Notes: generated by a model not told the origin, from the letters alone. DNA of 64,000 nt from an uncultured Flavobacteriales bacterium (GCA_943789205.1 CALSTG010000001.1:2036435-2100434), one strand, 5' to 3'; numbered from the stretch's first letter, positions 1 to 8,913 are shown. Made by a program: numbers and translations.

Positions 1-76
1 TACAAAGCTTAATTTTTGCTTCAACCGCATTATAAAGTTGTATTGGGGTTCTGACAAAAAAGTAACACGTACTCAT
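1..76 (-). CDS. 5' fragment of a probable sialyl/polysialyltransferase-like gene
   Basis: An ATG on the minus strand at 76-74 opens a frame that stays open to the left edge, giving only 25 codons. It begins one base after the stop of the upstream GT2 gene, so it is the next gene of the same operon. The visible N-terminus reads MSTCYFFVRTPIQLYNAVEA. The 'TP-x-QL-x-NA-x-EA' pattern right after a first beta strand is typical of the N-termini of GT52 and capsular polysialyltransferase-like enzymes, which transfer sialic-type sugars from CMP donors. That fits an operon that makes a CMP-nonulosonate. The fragment is too short for a firm family call; the gene itself is well supported by spacing and frame. 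Confidence 0.5.
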   Translation of the reverse strand, partial: MSTCYFFVRTPIQLYNAVEAKIKLC

Positions 77-77
77 T

Positions 78-1049
78 TTATTTTTTAAAAGCGTTTTTTA
101 TTTGTGGAATGACAAGCTTTGAAAGGTGCCCATTTAAAATAAATAAAAATGAGGCAATAATGACACTTCGTTTTTTTCGTTCATAAGCCAATTGTCTAAT
201 TTGAAAAAGTCTCAATGATTTTTTAAAATATCTCCGATCTTTAAAACCCAACGAATAATTTTTATTTATATGTGCCATGTATGTATTGAAGCTGTTCATA
301 AATTGCTGTTTCTTTTCAAAAGATTTCGTGTGGCTTACGGATTCATTCAAAACTCTATATACCGCAGTGCACTCATTCATAAAGTATATTTTACTCGTTA
401 AGAATAGGTGTCCAAAAAGTTGGGTATCTCCTGGAACGCCTGATAAAAAATCATTTCTCAGGAAGGAGAAAACATGCTCTTTCTTTATCATAGCTGTCAC
501 AGTTCTGGTTTGCTTGAGTGCCACAGAAAATAAAGGTTTAGAAGGTAGTATACCTCTACTCAAGTTCTTAAAAGAATTTGACAAAATACATGGCTTTATT
601 TCGGAAGTATTTTCAATAAACTTATCATAGTCGGAGACAACAGCTCCAATTTCTGTGTGCTTGTTTAGAAGGTCCACCTGCTTTTGTAGCTTATAAGCAT
701 CTGACCAATAATCATCACCTTCGCAAAATGCAATATATTTACCTTGAGCACGAGGATAATTAAATTTGGGATTCATGCCTGACTTTATTCTCGAACGTTG
801 GTTTTCCGTCTGTAATATTGGCTTTATAATATTGGGGAACTGTGCTTTGAATTTCTTTATTATCATTTGTGTTCCATCAGAAGAGGCATCGTCGTGGATT
901 AATATTTCAAATCCAAAATCTGTTTTCTGCGAAAGGATACTTTCTAGACATTTCACTATATAGCTTTCATGATTATAGCTTAAACAGCATATACTTACTA
1001 CACATGTTTTATCTTGCCAGGTGTTTAGAATTGCATCTTCAATTGACAT
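78..1049 (-). CDS. GT2 family glycosyltransferase
   Basis: A 323-residue GT-A type glycosyltransferase of family 2, expected to add one sugar to a lipid-linked surface glycan on the cytoplasmic face of the membrane. The N-terminal half carries the family signatures: a 'VSICCLSYNHE' first strand at about 18-28, the nucleotide-sugar motif DDASSDGT at 53-60, and EGDDYW at 110-115, which contains the metal-binding aspartates. The C-terminal third is basic, with a hydrophobic helix near 285-310 that may associate with the membrane. It lies 3 bases downstream of a sulfotransferase and 1 base before a probable sialyltransferase-like gene. Donor and acceptor cannot be read from the sequence. Confidence 0.88.
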   Translation of the reverse strand: MSIEDAILNTWQDKTCVVSICCLSYNHESYIVKCLESILSQKTDFGFEILIHDDASSDGTQMIIKKFKAQFPNIIKPILQTENQRSRIKSGMNPKFNYPRAQGKYIAFCEGDDYWSDAYKLQKQVDLLNKHTEIGAVVSDYDKFIENTSEIKPCILSNSFKNLSRGILPSKPLFSVALKQTRTVTAMIKKEHVFSFLRNDFLSGVPGDTQLFGHLFLTSKIYFMNECTAVYRVLNESVSHTKSFEKKQQFMNSFNTYMAHINKNYSLGFKDRRYFKKSLRLFQIRQLAYERKKRSVIIASFLFILNGHLSKLVIPQIKNAFKK

Positions 1050-1052
1050 GAA

Positions 1053-2030
1053 TTATCGTTTATAAAAACGTGTTTTAGCCTTCATATTGGCTTTAACGCT
1101 GGGAGGAGGTGCATAGGGGAGTGCGTTTTCTAAACGTTGCATTTCATCTATTTCCTTGGTAATTATATCAGATGGGTAGGGCTCGGTACTTTTCGAGACA
1201 TATCCGAAGAAGGCCATCTCATCTTTGCATATATATTCAACAATCGCTATTTCTTTAGCGCTAAGTTCTTTTAAAAACTTCTCCTTATTATCTTTAAGCA
1301 GACCTTTATCTATATTTTTCCACGCTTCATTTTTTCGAGAATTTTCTTTGGTTAAATGATCCTTGTGAAATCTCAAATGTACCTCCTCGTAACCCACACC
1401 AATAAATGAAAAGAGTTTTTGAAGTTCTATATCGGTTTGTGCCAGTAAGTCTTCATAATGAAGCTTTAAAATATTTTTATTTAATCGCTCAAGATGATAA
1501 TATTTTAGATATTGTTGCTGATCTGTCTTCCATTGGCGAGCAGCAGTTACAATACCTCCTCGATGAATGCTGCTTTTTTTCCAAGATAAGGCCATGTCTC
1601 TTGGGTCTCTTACAAGGTAAACATATTTCGAACCTGAAAGATAATGGTTTATATGAGGGACAATTTCATAGGTTTTAATCTCTTTAACGAAGCATATATT
1701 TTTTGATTGCCCTTTGGTTTCTTTATCGAATATGTAATGAAATAAGGCGTTGACATCTCCTATTTCTACTTGCTCAATTAATTCATTTTTTGAGAAGGAC
1801 ATCTGCCATTTAGAGAAGTCAACATTAAATAAATTAATAAGATCTTCAATAAAGGCATTCCAATTTTCTAATTCTTCCAAAGGTTCATATCGGTGTAAAT
1901 TTCTAAAGGTGGGATTTAAAATATGCTTTGTCGAAGGTCCACAAATTTCTGAGTGGGCATTCATCAATTTTGTAATCAGATTGCTACCCGATCTTTCGGT
2001 ACAGAAAAGGAAAATTTTTTGAAGGTTCAT
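1053..2030 (-). CDS. sulfotransferase family protein (first of a pair)
   Basis: A 325-residue cytosolic PAPS-dependent sulfotransferase, predicted to place sulfate on a carbohydrate hydroxyl. The 5'-phosphosulfate loop is visible as TERSGSNLI at about residues 11-19, and the 3'-phosphate-binding element as LVRDPRDMALSWKKSS in the middle of the protein. Its ATG overlaps the stop of the neighbouring sulfotransferase gene by 4 bases (ATGA, 2027-2030), so the two are probably translated together. Its position inside a glycan operon suggests that the polymer or its precursor is sulfated. The acceptor is unknown. It shares little beyond the P-loop with its neighbour, so this is not a recent tandem duplication. 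Confidence 0.85.
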   Translation of the reverse strand: MNLQKIFLFCTERSGSNLITKLMNAHSEICGPSTKHILNPTFRNLHRYEPLEELENWNAFIEDLINLFNVDFSKWQMSFSKNELIEQVEIGDVNALFHYIFDKETKGQSKNICFVKEIKTYEIVPHINHYLSGSKYVYLVRDPRDMALSWKKSSIHRGGIVTAARQWKTDQQQYLKYYHLERLNKNILKLHYEDLLAQTDIELQKLFSFIGVGYEEVHLRFHKDHLTKENSRKNEAWKNIDKGLLKDNKEKFLKELSAKEIAIVEYICKDEMAFFGYVSKSTEPYPSDIITKEIDEMQRLENALPYAPPPSVKANMKAKTRFYKR

Positions 2031-2830
2031 AACAAATATTTTTCCAAAATTGAATCTTTAAGCTCGTTTTGAATTGCTTTCACAATTATAGGGTTTAATT
2101 GGGTTTTCCAGTCATCATCTAAAGTTTTTATTCTGTGAATAGAGTAGGAGTCAAGATTATTTAACGATGTACTTTTTGTTTTATCTATGAACGATAGCAT
2201 GTCCTCGTGCATCTCTAAGTTTAAATGATTTAGTATACCTTCAAAGGCGGTGTTGCTATTATGCAATAGCTCTGAATATTGTATCAAGTAAAAACTGTTT
2301 GGATACATAGTGCTCAATCTTTCAAAAAGTAAAGATGTTTCTTTCCATTTGTTAAAACCATTAAACTCCTCTTCTTTGTTAAGATTTTTTTTATTAGCAT
2401 TTTTCCATTCGTCAAGTTCATTCCATTTTAAATCTCTCCTAAATTCTTTTGGAGCCTTAAGCCATGAGTTTATAACACCCAAAGGGTTTCTAATGAGTCC
2501 AATGATTTTTATTTTTGGATCTTTCTGTAATAGGTTTTCGACTATGTGATGGTATCGAACTTCCTTGTATAGTATGTTATTTGAATCTTTATTTCTCAAG
2601 TGGTTCTGTTCACCAAATCTCAGCTGTTGAACAAAGGAATCATTTGTATTTCTAAGCTCATCGTAGAATTTAATAATATCTTCATAGGAGCTTTTATCTG
2701 TGAGTGTCGGTGCAAAAGAATTCGAAAATAAAGGCTGAAAAAAGTAATTAATATCAGGGTGTTTATTCAGGACGGCTCCAACCCATGATGATCCAGACCT
2801 AGGTACGCTATGCAGGGCAAATCGGCTCAT
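2027..2830 (-). CDS. sulfotransferase family protein (second of a pair)
   Basis: A PAPS-dependent sulfotransferase of 267 residues when started at the ATG at 2830. A longer frame from 2863 exists, but the 2830 start puts the P-loop motif VPRSGSSW directly at the N-terminus, as the family requires, and forms a 4-base ATGA overlap with the WbqC stop, the habit of this operon. A second motif, GLIRNPLGVINSW, supplies the 3'-phosphate-binding residues. It is followed at once by another sulfotransferase. The family is clear; the sugar it modifies is not. Confidence 0.85.
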   Translation of the reverse strand: MSRFALHSVPRSGSSWVGAVLNKHPDINYFFQPLFSNSFAPTLTDKSSYEDIIKFYDELRNTNDSFVQQLRFGEQNHLRNKDSNNILYKEVRYHHIVENLLQKDPKIKIIGLIRNPLGVINSWLKAPKEFRRDLKWNELDEWKNANKKNLNKEEEFNGFNKWKETSLLFERLSTMYPNSFYLIQYSELLHNSNTAFEGILNHLNLEMHEDMLSFIDKTKSTSLNNLDSYSIHRIKTLDDDWKTQLNPIIVKAIQNELKDSILEKYLL

Positions 2831-3543
2831 GATAGAGAGAATGAGTTTAGCATTTTTTGACATTGCTCTTTTGAATTATTCATCAAAACATCAATTACAG
2901 ATAGCCATGGTTTGAACTCAGCAGTATTTAGCTGTTTATATTCCAACACATTGGTTTTTGGGATTAAAAATTGTAGTTTCAATCCTTCTGTAAAAAAATC
3001 AGATTTATTATACAGTTCTGTGCCTCCCTGAGCATTTAAATAGGTCAATGCATTATATGCCTTACATATGGAGTAAATTCTATTTACTCCCTTCAGCTTA
3101 CTAGTTTGTGGTACTGCTTCTGAAGCGATTTTTATTTCTGTTTGAATATCTAGATATTCACAGATGTGTACAATTGAGGAATAATTAAGGTCCGCAATAT
3201 TATAATGTTCAGATGTATTAAAAACCTTTTTCAATACAGCTAAAGTTTCTTCGTAAAAAGGTGCTTTTTTTTCGTAGCCATGCTGAATTAGTTTAAAGAA
3301 GTTCAATGCGAAGTCTTTGGTTTTATCTAATTCAATCTCATTAATTAGTTTGTTCGAGCTCACGCCTCGACAAGGAATAGTAAAAGTATGCTCTTTCCCA
3401 TTTAGCATAATTTTATTTCTATTGATCCAACTCTGTTTTCTGAAATTAACATCGTCATAAAGTACAAATATATCCACCGCATTAATTAACTGAAAATAGC
3501 CAATATATGGAAATAAATATGGTTGCATTATGGCCATTTTCAT
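2827..3543 (-). CDS. WbqC family protein
   Basis: A 238-residue protein of the WbqC-like family (PF08889 type), recognised by its N-terminus 'MQPYLFPYIGYFQLI' and the following 'DIFVLYDDVNFRKQSWINRN'. The family occurs in O-antigen and capsule loci, and its biochemical role is not settled. It has no signal peptide or membrane segment, so it should act in the cytoplasm. Its ATG directly abuts the TAA stop of the DegT aminotransferase gene (TAAATG), and its own stop overlaps the next sulfotransferase. That tight link suggests it acts on the product of the neighbouring aminotransferase, for instance in N-acylation or another modification of the amino group; this is inference only. Confidence 0.85.
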   Translation of the reverse strand: MKMAIMQPYLFPYIGYFQLINAVDIFVLYDDVNFRKQSWINRNKIMLNGKEHTFTIPCRGVSSNKLINEIELDKTKDFALNFFKLIQHGYEKKAPFYEETLAVLKKVFNTSEHYNIADLNYSSIVHICEYLDIQTEIKIASEAVPQTSKLKGVNRIYSICKAYNALTYLNAQGGTELYNKSDFFTEGLKLQFLIPKTNVLEYKQLNTAEFKPWLSVIDVLMNNSKEQCQKMLNSFSLS

Positions 3544-4620
3544 TTATGTCAATGTCTCTTTTATGATGTTAATCACTTGCATTTGTTCTTTATCAGTCAA
3601 TGAATGATATAAGGGCAAACAAAGAATCCGGTCAGCTAATGATTCTGCGATAGGCATTTTCTGTTGATTGACATAAGGTAATTTATTCAAGGAAGGGTAG
3701 AAGTACCTGCGTGGCACTATGTCCTTTCTGTTTAATGCTCTTTCTACCTTTATTCTTGTTTTAGGATCCTTAAATACCACCGGGTAATAGCTATTATTAA
3801 TAGAAGTATTTGCTCTTAATTTAAAAGTGCCGCAAAATTCACTAGTTAGGTGCGTTTTATACTGTTCTACAAGCGTATTTCGTTTATTATAGATTAAGTC
3901 CATGTCTTCAAAAACAGATAAACCCATCGCTGCGGACAATTCGCTCATCTTTGCATTGATACCGAGACCACTGAAGTCTAATTTCCCTTTATGCCCAAAA
4001 TTGTGCAATCCAAAAATCTTGTCATAATCCATAGGTTGGTTGCAAATTAATGCACCGCCCTCCGCAGTGTGAAATATTTTTGTAGCGTGAAAGCTGCAAG
4101 TACTTATATCTCCATAGCTAAAAATGCTTTGTCCCTTATAGGTAACACCGAAGCAATGTGCAGCGTCATAGATCACTTTAAGGTTAAACTTCTTTGCAAT
4201 ATCCTGAATACGTTCAATATCACAGGGGTTACCAAAAACATGAGTAGCCAGAATACATGTTGTCTTTTGTGTAATTGCCTCTTTTATTTTCTCGGGATCA
4301 ATCGTCCAGTGTTCCTTATCAATATCTACATATACTGGAGTGCATCCTTCCCATTCAATAGCAGCTGTTGTGGCAACATAACTAAATGGAGTCGTAATGA
4401 TCTCTCCGCCTTTTCCATATAATTTCAGTGCAATTTGAATGGGGATTGTACCACTACTAGTACAAAGTAAATGTTTTAGTGAGAATTCGTTTTTCAGTTT
4501 TCCTTCAAGCTCCTGAACAAATCCGCCTCTATTGGTGAGTATACCCGAATCCCAAATTGACCTAACTCTATTTTGGTAGCTTTCAATTGATGGAAGATAG
4601 GTTTTGGTTACAGGTATCAT
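3544..4620 (-). CDS. DegT/DnrJ/EryC1/StrS family sugar aminotransferase
   Basis: A 358-residue PLP-dependent aminotransferase acting on nucleotide-linked keto-sugars. The PLP lysine is K181 in the 'FHATKIFHTAEGGA' motif, and the aspartate that contacts the pyridine nitrogen is D152 in 'YDAAHCFG'. Length and motif order match the family. It differs from the LegC-type aminotransferase at 10533-11681, so the operon holds two different aminotransferases and probably makes two amino sugars. No second 4,6-dehydratase dedicated to it is visible here, so its keto substrate must come from a shared intermediate or from elsewhere in the genome. It overlaps the flippase stop by 4 bases and abuts the WbqC gene. 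Confidence 0.87.
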   Translation of the reverse strand: MIPVTKTYLPSIESYQNRVRSIWDSGILTNRGGFVQELEGKLKNEFSLKHLLCTSSGTIPIQIALKLYGKGGEIITTPFSYVATTAAIEWEGCTPVYVDIDKEHWTIDPEKIKEAITQKTTCILATHVFGNPCDIERIQDIAKKFNLKVIYDAAHCFGVTYKGQSIFSYGDISTCSFHATKIFHTAEGGALICNQPMDYDKIFGLHNFGHKGKLDFSGLGINAKMSELSAAMGLSVFEDMDLIYNKRNTLVEQYKTHLTSEFCGTFKLRANTSINNSYYPVVFKDPKTRIKVERALNRKDIVPRRYFYPSLNKLPYVNQQKMPIAESLADRILCLPLYHSLTDKEQMQVINIIKETLT

Positions 4621-6071
4621 TCGATGGACACATTTTTGTTAAGTGAAACCTTCATTTCTTTAATTGTATTTTGAATGTAGATGAACCCTTGGTTTTTTAA
4701 TAACGCAGCAAATAAAATATAGATTACAAAAAAGAGTATTGCACTTGCAATTCTAGTACCTATATTCTGTAAATCAGCTAAATAAAACAATACAATTCCA
4801 AGAATCAAAGGAGTTGAGGTTTTAAAAATACTAAGAATTTGAGCGCGTATAGAAACAGAGGATAATTTATAGATCAATGTCATATTTAGTGATGTTGCAA
4901 TAAATTTTGCAAATACCCAGGCTATTGTAAAGTATAGAATATTGTATCGTATGGCAATTATAAATGGTACAAGACTTATAGTCTTTTTCAACAGCCCGAG
5001 ATAAAAGTTTTCTTTAGACTTACCTTGACTCATAATTGCATTCCACATCAGAGAATTTAAAGGTATTGTTGCACTAGCAAGAATTAATATCTGAAAAATT
5101 GGTATTGATGGCGCCCATTTTTCTCCAAAAAGTGATATAATAATATCACTTCCTAAAATGAAAAGTATACCTGTTAAACCAAAGCTCAAAAATGAAATGA
5201 TCTCAAACATTTTTAAATAAATCCTTTTGAATTCATTAGGATTATCTTGATACTTTGATAAAACTGGAAACAGCACTCTAATGATACTTGATGAGGAGTA
5301 TTTCGTTGCTTGATCCTGAAGTGTTGAGGCTCTAGTGTAAAAACCAACGGCAATCGGATTGAATATTTTTGCCAATAATAGAACATCAAGCCTGAGAAAG
5401 ATATTATTCATGATTCTTTCTAGAAATGCAAAGACACTAAAGCCAAATAGTTTTTTCATTTCTTGAAAAGAAAATTGCAGTTTAGGTTTCCATTTTGAAG
5501 TACTCCAAAGCAGTATGGTGCTAAAGACCGCTGTAGTTAGAATTTGAATGACAAGGCTAAAAACCCCATAACCATTGTAAGCAGCTGTAACTCCGAGAAT
5601 ACCGCCTAGTGTTGAGGCAATAAACATACGTATGGTGAGTGCTTTAAAGTTTAATTCACGAGATAAAATGGTATTCTGTACTCGGTTAAAGGAGTTAAAA
5701 ATAAAGAATAGGGACAACCATTTTACTAAAACAGCAACTTGGTCATCGTTATAAAACCTACCTATATAGTCACTCGAAATGTAGACAATAAAAGTTAAGA
5801 ATGCACCTGCTATTATATTGAAAATGAAAACAGTGTTGTAGGTTAAGTCGCTATTTTCTTTGTTTTGAATTAATGCAGCAGAAAAACCTACATCGATAAA
5901 AACACCACCGATATGAATGAATGCCATAGCCATGGCGATTAATCCAAAGTCTTCAGGGTTTAGTAACCTGGCTAGAAATATAGATACGATGAATGTACTA
6001 CTTTGACTAAAGAACCTCCCAATGAAGTCCCAAGAAAAAGCTTTGATTGTTTTTTTCTTAATCGAGTTCAA
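4617..6071 (-). CDS. Wzx-like oligosaccharide flippase (MOP superfamily)
   Basis: A 484-residue integral membrane protein with about 12-14 hydrophobic segments and an N-terminal 'KTIKAFSWDFIGRFFSQ' typical of polysaccharide flippases. It should move undecaprenyl-linked repeat units across the inner membrane. The start is a TTG at 6071; no ATG lies near the N-terminus, and a stop or the preceding gene limits alternatives. With this start it overlaps the 3' end of the cytidylyltransferase gene by 14 bases. No polymerase (Wzy) is recognisable in the window, so it may lie beyond the left edge. Family confidence is high; substrate is inferred from context. Confidence 0.88.
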   Translation of the reverse strand: MNSIKKKTIKAFSWDFIGRFFSQSSTFIVSIFLARLLNPEDFGLIAMAMAFIHIGGVFIDVGFSAALIQNKENSDLTYNTVFIFNIIAGAFLTFIVYISSDYIGRFYNDDQVAVLVKWLSLFFIFNSFNRVQNTILSRELNFKALTIRMFIASTLGGILGVTAAYNGYGVFSLVIQILTTAVFSTILLWSTSKWKPKLQFSFQEMKKLFGFSVFAFLERIMNNIFLRLDVLLLAKIFNPIAVGFYTRASTLQDQATKYSSSSIIRVLFPVLSKYQDNPNEFKRIYLKMFEIISFLSFGLTGILFILGSDIIISLFGEKWAPSIPIFQILILASATIPLNSLMWNAIMSQGKSKENFYLGLLKKTISLVPFIIAIRYNILYFTIAWVFAKFIATSLNMTLIYKLSSVSIRAQILSIFKTSTPLILGIVLFYLADLQNIGTRIASAILFFVIYILFAALLKNQGFIYIQNTIKEMKVSLNKNVSIE

Positions 6072-6765
6072 TCTTGTTTTCTTTGAGCATGAATTCAGCG
6101 AAGTCCCAATCTAAATGAGTATCCAGATCTATTGATTCAATAGTTGTCATGATGTATTTTTTTACACGGTCAAATTTGCTAATCTTTGTTTTTTCTAGAC
6201 GCGCTATTTTCATTAGATAAATTGAGCCATTATATTCATAAACTTTGGGTGCGAATTGTCTACCGGCGATGTCGCTCTGCTTACTTAGTGCCAAGAAACC
6301 TAAATTATCCTCCTCAAAAAGATTAAAATAAGGATTGGATTTGGCCTCTTTAACACTCACAATCATATCAATATTTGGTCTATCCAATTCTAGAATATTC
6401 AATAGATGCTTACTTTTTCTAAATGGAGATGTAGGTTGGAGAAGTAGGATCCGATTAAAGTTAAAACCTTCGGCTTTTTTTTGCTTAATGATATCCAATA
6501 AAACATCATATGTTGCGCTTTTGTCTTGTGCTAAATGATTTGGCCTTAGTGTTGGAGTAGGTATGCCGCATGATTGCGCAACTCTTTGAATATCTTTATG
6601 ATCAGTTGAGACAACAATTTGTTCTTTCTTAAAATATTTTAGGGCAAATTCTATACTATATTTTATTAACGGCTTTCCGTTCAGTGGTTTAATATTTTTC
6701 ATAGGGATGCCCTTAGAACCACCTCTAGCCGGAATCACAACTAATATATCGTCTACATTATTCAT
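6058..6765 (-). CDS. acylneuraminate cytidylyltransferase (NeuA/LegF type)
   Basis: A 235-residue CMP-nonulosonate synthetase that activates a nonulosonic acid with CTP in the cytoplasm. The N-terminal nucleotide-binding signature 'VVIPARGGSKGIPMKNIKPLNGKP' (shown here in part) and the later 'LQPTSPFR' motif are characteristic. Its neighbours (NeuB, NeuC, PtmE-like, LegB and LegC) point to CMP-legionaminic acid or a close relative rather than CMP-Neu5Ac as product. It starts one base into the stop of the CBS-nucleotidyltransferase gene and ends inside the flippase start. Sequence alone does not separate legionaminate, sialate and 8-epi forms. Confidence 0.9.
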   Translation of the reverse strand: MNNVDDILVVIPARGGSKGIPMKNIKPLNGKPLIKYSIEFALKYFKKEQIVVSTDHKDIQRVAQSCGIPTPTLRPNHLAQDKSATYDVLLDIIKQKKAEGFNFNRILLLQPTSPFRKSKHLLNILELDRPNIDMIVSVKEAKSNPYFNLFEEDNLGFLALSKQSDIAGRQFAPKVYEYNGSIYLMKIARLEKTKISKFDRVKKYIMTTIESIDLDTHLDWDFAEFMLKENKIELD

Positions 6766-7811
6766 TAAAGTTTTAAGTTTTTGACGTCATCCTGGGCTTT
6801 TTCGTAATCCTGATGCTGACCGATATCCAACCAATAGCCATTATGAGCAAAGGTTTTTATTTTTTTATTCGCTAAAATAACCGCATTCATTAAATCTGTT
6901 GCTGAGTAAGCTTTATTTAATGGTATTAGGTCTAACAATTCTTTTTTTAGTAAATAAATTCCGCCGTTAGAAAAATAGGTATACTTGGGTTTCTCATGAA
7001 AGCTTTTCAAGTAATCATTTTCAATATCCATAATTGCATAAGGAATATCAACGTGATATGGAATACTCAATACACTCATATCTGCATCACTATTGATAAA
7101 GTCAATGAAAAAGTCTTCATAATTAACATCAGTTAATAAATCTGAGTTTGATACAAGTATATAGTCTTGACTTAATGCTTCAACAAGTTTAACTGCTCCA
7201 ATAGTTCCTAAAAAAGTATTTTCTTTTACCGTTCCAATTTTAGTTCGGAATTTTGATTTATTCTCTGAAATATAATCTTCAATTTTATGTGACAGATAAT
7301 TTGTTGTAATGTGAATACTTTTAACTCCAAAAGAATCATATCGAAAAAGATTGTGTTCTAGAATTGATTTATCCCCCACTTTTAATAGTGGCTTAGGTAA
7401 GGTCTCTGTGAGAGGACGAAGTCGCATACCTTTTCCTCCCGCCATAATTACCACATCAATAGGAAGTATTGATTTACGTTTACGAAAATTGATGACATCA
7501 ACGATAACGTTATCACCATTAATTATAGGGATGATATTAAAATCACCTTTTCTAAGTGCTATGAGTTGGGTGAGCTCTATTTGATTTTCTTTAAGGTATT
7601 TTGGTGTCTTAAAACTTACTAAATGAACTGAGCCATCAATTTTAGCACCATTCATTAATCCACGACGAACATCACCATCTGTTAATGAACCCGTTAATTT
7701 CCCCAAATCATTTATTGTAAATAAAATGGCATCTACTGCCAATTCATCTAGCATCATCAGAGCCTTATTCAATGGATCATTTTCTCGAATGATATGCTTA
7801 TGATAGTTCAT
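6765..7811 (-). CDS. CBS-domain sugar nucleotidyltransferase (PtmE-like)
   Basis: A 348-residue two-part protein. Residues about 5-115 form a pair of CBS domains ('LTGSLTDGDVRRGLM' is a typical CBS end). Residues 120-348 are a GT-A fold nucleotidyltransferase with 'IMAGGKGMRLRPLTETLPKPLL', the glucose-1-phosphate thymidylyl/guanylyltransferase signature. In Campylobacter the equivalent PtmE makes GDP-glucosamine as the entry sugar of GDP-linked legionaminic acid synthesis. Its place between the LegG-like and LegF-like genes supports that role. The CBS pair suggests feedback control by a nucleotide. It overlaps the epimerase gene by 14 bases. Confidence 0.85.
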   Translation of the reverse strand: MNYHKHIIRENDPLNKALMMLDELAVDAILFTINDLGKLTGSLTDGDVRRGLMNGAKIDGSVHLVSFKTPKYLKENQIELTQLIALRKGDFNIIPIINGDNVIVDVINFRKRKSILPIDVVIMAGGKGMRLRPLTETLPKPLLKVGDKSILEHNLFRYDSFGVKSIHITTNYLSHKIEDYISENKSKFRTKIGTVKENTFLGTIGAVKLVEALSQDYILVSNSDLLTDVNYEDFFIDFINSDADMSVLSIPYHVDIPYAIMDIENDYLKSFHEKPKYTYFSNGGIYLLKKELLDLIPLNKAYSATDLMNAVILANKKIKTFAHNGYWLDIGQHQDYEKAQDDVKNLKL

Positions 7812-8913
7812 TCATTTTATTTTTTAATGTTTCAATTATGAGTGCACTTCCATTATCCATCTCATAGATGTTCGTTCCGCTGTAGGTCGCGTTTTCATAT
7901 TTAAACGCCGCAGAAATGATTGAATTGTACTCAAATGGTGTATGTATGACGTTCTCTCCGCATGTTCTACCTTCTTGTCTATTTCCAAGATTGATAACAA
8001 ATTTCCCAAAAGAAGCTGCTTCAATGATACCGCTAGAGGTATTTCCAATTAGTAATTTGCAGAATTTCATCGCTGTAAAATATGACTGGGTGCCTAGATT
8101 TTCGATCAGAAATAATGATTCTGGATTTGATTTTTTAAGGCGTTTAAACATTTCCCTGTAAACTGAACCGAAGGTGTCTGCATTCGGCATTGTTACGATG
8201 ACCTGATTCCGTTCAAGTATTTTGTTTAAAGACGAATAAAGAACTTCAGTATGCTTTAAATTAGATTTATGATCAATTGTCTCAGGGTGAACTGTAACAA
8301 GAATTGTTGGTTTATATAAGTTGATTTGCCATTTGTTGAGAAATGATTCATATGTTAATAAATCAACGTTATGAATGTTCTCTAAACCAATGGCGCCGCA
8401 ATAAAAGGCTGTATTTGTTTTATTTACAAGATCTTTTATGCGAGTTTTGAATGCTTCAATCGCAACAAAATGTAGGGATGATGCTAATGATATTTGGTCT
8501 CTGTAAATATTATCTATAGCTCCTTTACTTGTTTCTCCAGCATGAATATGAGCAAAGTTAATTCCAAATGGAATTCCTGCGGTAACAGCTGCAGACATCT
8601 CAAACCTATCCCCTAAGCATAGCACAATATCATAATCAACATTTTCCCAGAGCTCTGCAAACAATTGGGCAGTGAACGCATAGTTTAATGCGATATCTTT
8701 AGGTGAGTCACCAAATTTCAAATTATCAATTCTATGTTCGATAGGAAAACCATCTTTTTCTATTTGTTTAATTGTTGAACCGAATTTTGTTTTTAGATGT
8801 GTTCCAAAAACGATAATAGATAAATCAATATCGGTATCGTCCCGAATTTTTTTTAGGAGCGGAAGGTAAATTCCATAATCAGCTCTGGAGCTTGTCAAAA
8901 CACTGATCTTCAT
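7798..8913 (-). CDS. hydrolysing nucleotide-sugar 2-epimerase (NeuC/LegG type)
   Basis: About 371 residues. It should hydrolyse and epimerise an NDP-2,4-diacetamido sugar to the free mannose-configured sugar used by the NeuB-type synthase. Signatures are 'SRADYGIYLPLL' at the N-terminus, 'LGDRFEMSAAV', and 'FAHIHAGETSKGAID', all diagnostic of the WecB/NeuC family. I chose the ATG at 8913 over an upstream one at 8928: it forms an ATGA overlap with the NeuB stop, is preceded at a normal distance by a GGGAGG ribosome site (about 8921-8926), and places the family N-terminus correctly. The context favours the LegG (GDP- or UDP-N,N'-diacetylbacillosamine) substrate over UDP-GlcNAc. Confidence 0.9.
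   Translation of the reverse strand: MKISVLTSSRADYGIYLPLLKKIRDDTDIDLSIIVFGTHLKTKFGSTIKQIEKDGFPIEHRIDNLKFGDSPKDIALNYAFTAQLFAELWENVDYDIVLCLGDRFEMSAAVTAGIPFGINFAHIHAGETSKGAIDNIYRDQISLASSLHFVAIEAFKTRIKDLVNKTNTAFYCGAIGLENIHNVDLLTYESFLNKWQINLYKPTILVTVHPETIDHKSNLKHTEVLYSSLNKILERNQVIVTMPNADTFGSVYREMFKRLKKSNPESLFLIENLGTQSYFTAMKFCKLLIGNTSSGIIEAASFGKFVINLGNRQEGRTCGENVIHTPFEYNSIISAAFKYENATYSGTNIYEMDNGSALIIETLKNKMNELS

Noticed and set aside
277..630. 117-residue plus-strand frame antisense to the GT2 gene
   Set aside because: It lies wholly inside a well-supported glycosyltransferase gene, has no family features and no promoter or ribosome site.
2831..2863. Longer N-terminus for the second sulfotransferase (start at 2863)
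   Set aside because: It would push the PAPS loop 11 residues inward and overlap the WbqC gene by 37 bases, while the ATG at 2830 gives the ATGA junction seen across this operon.
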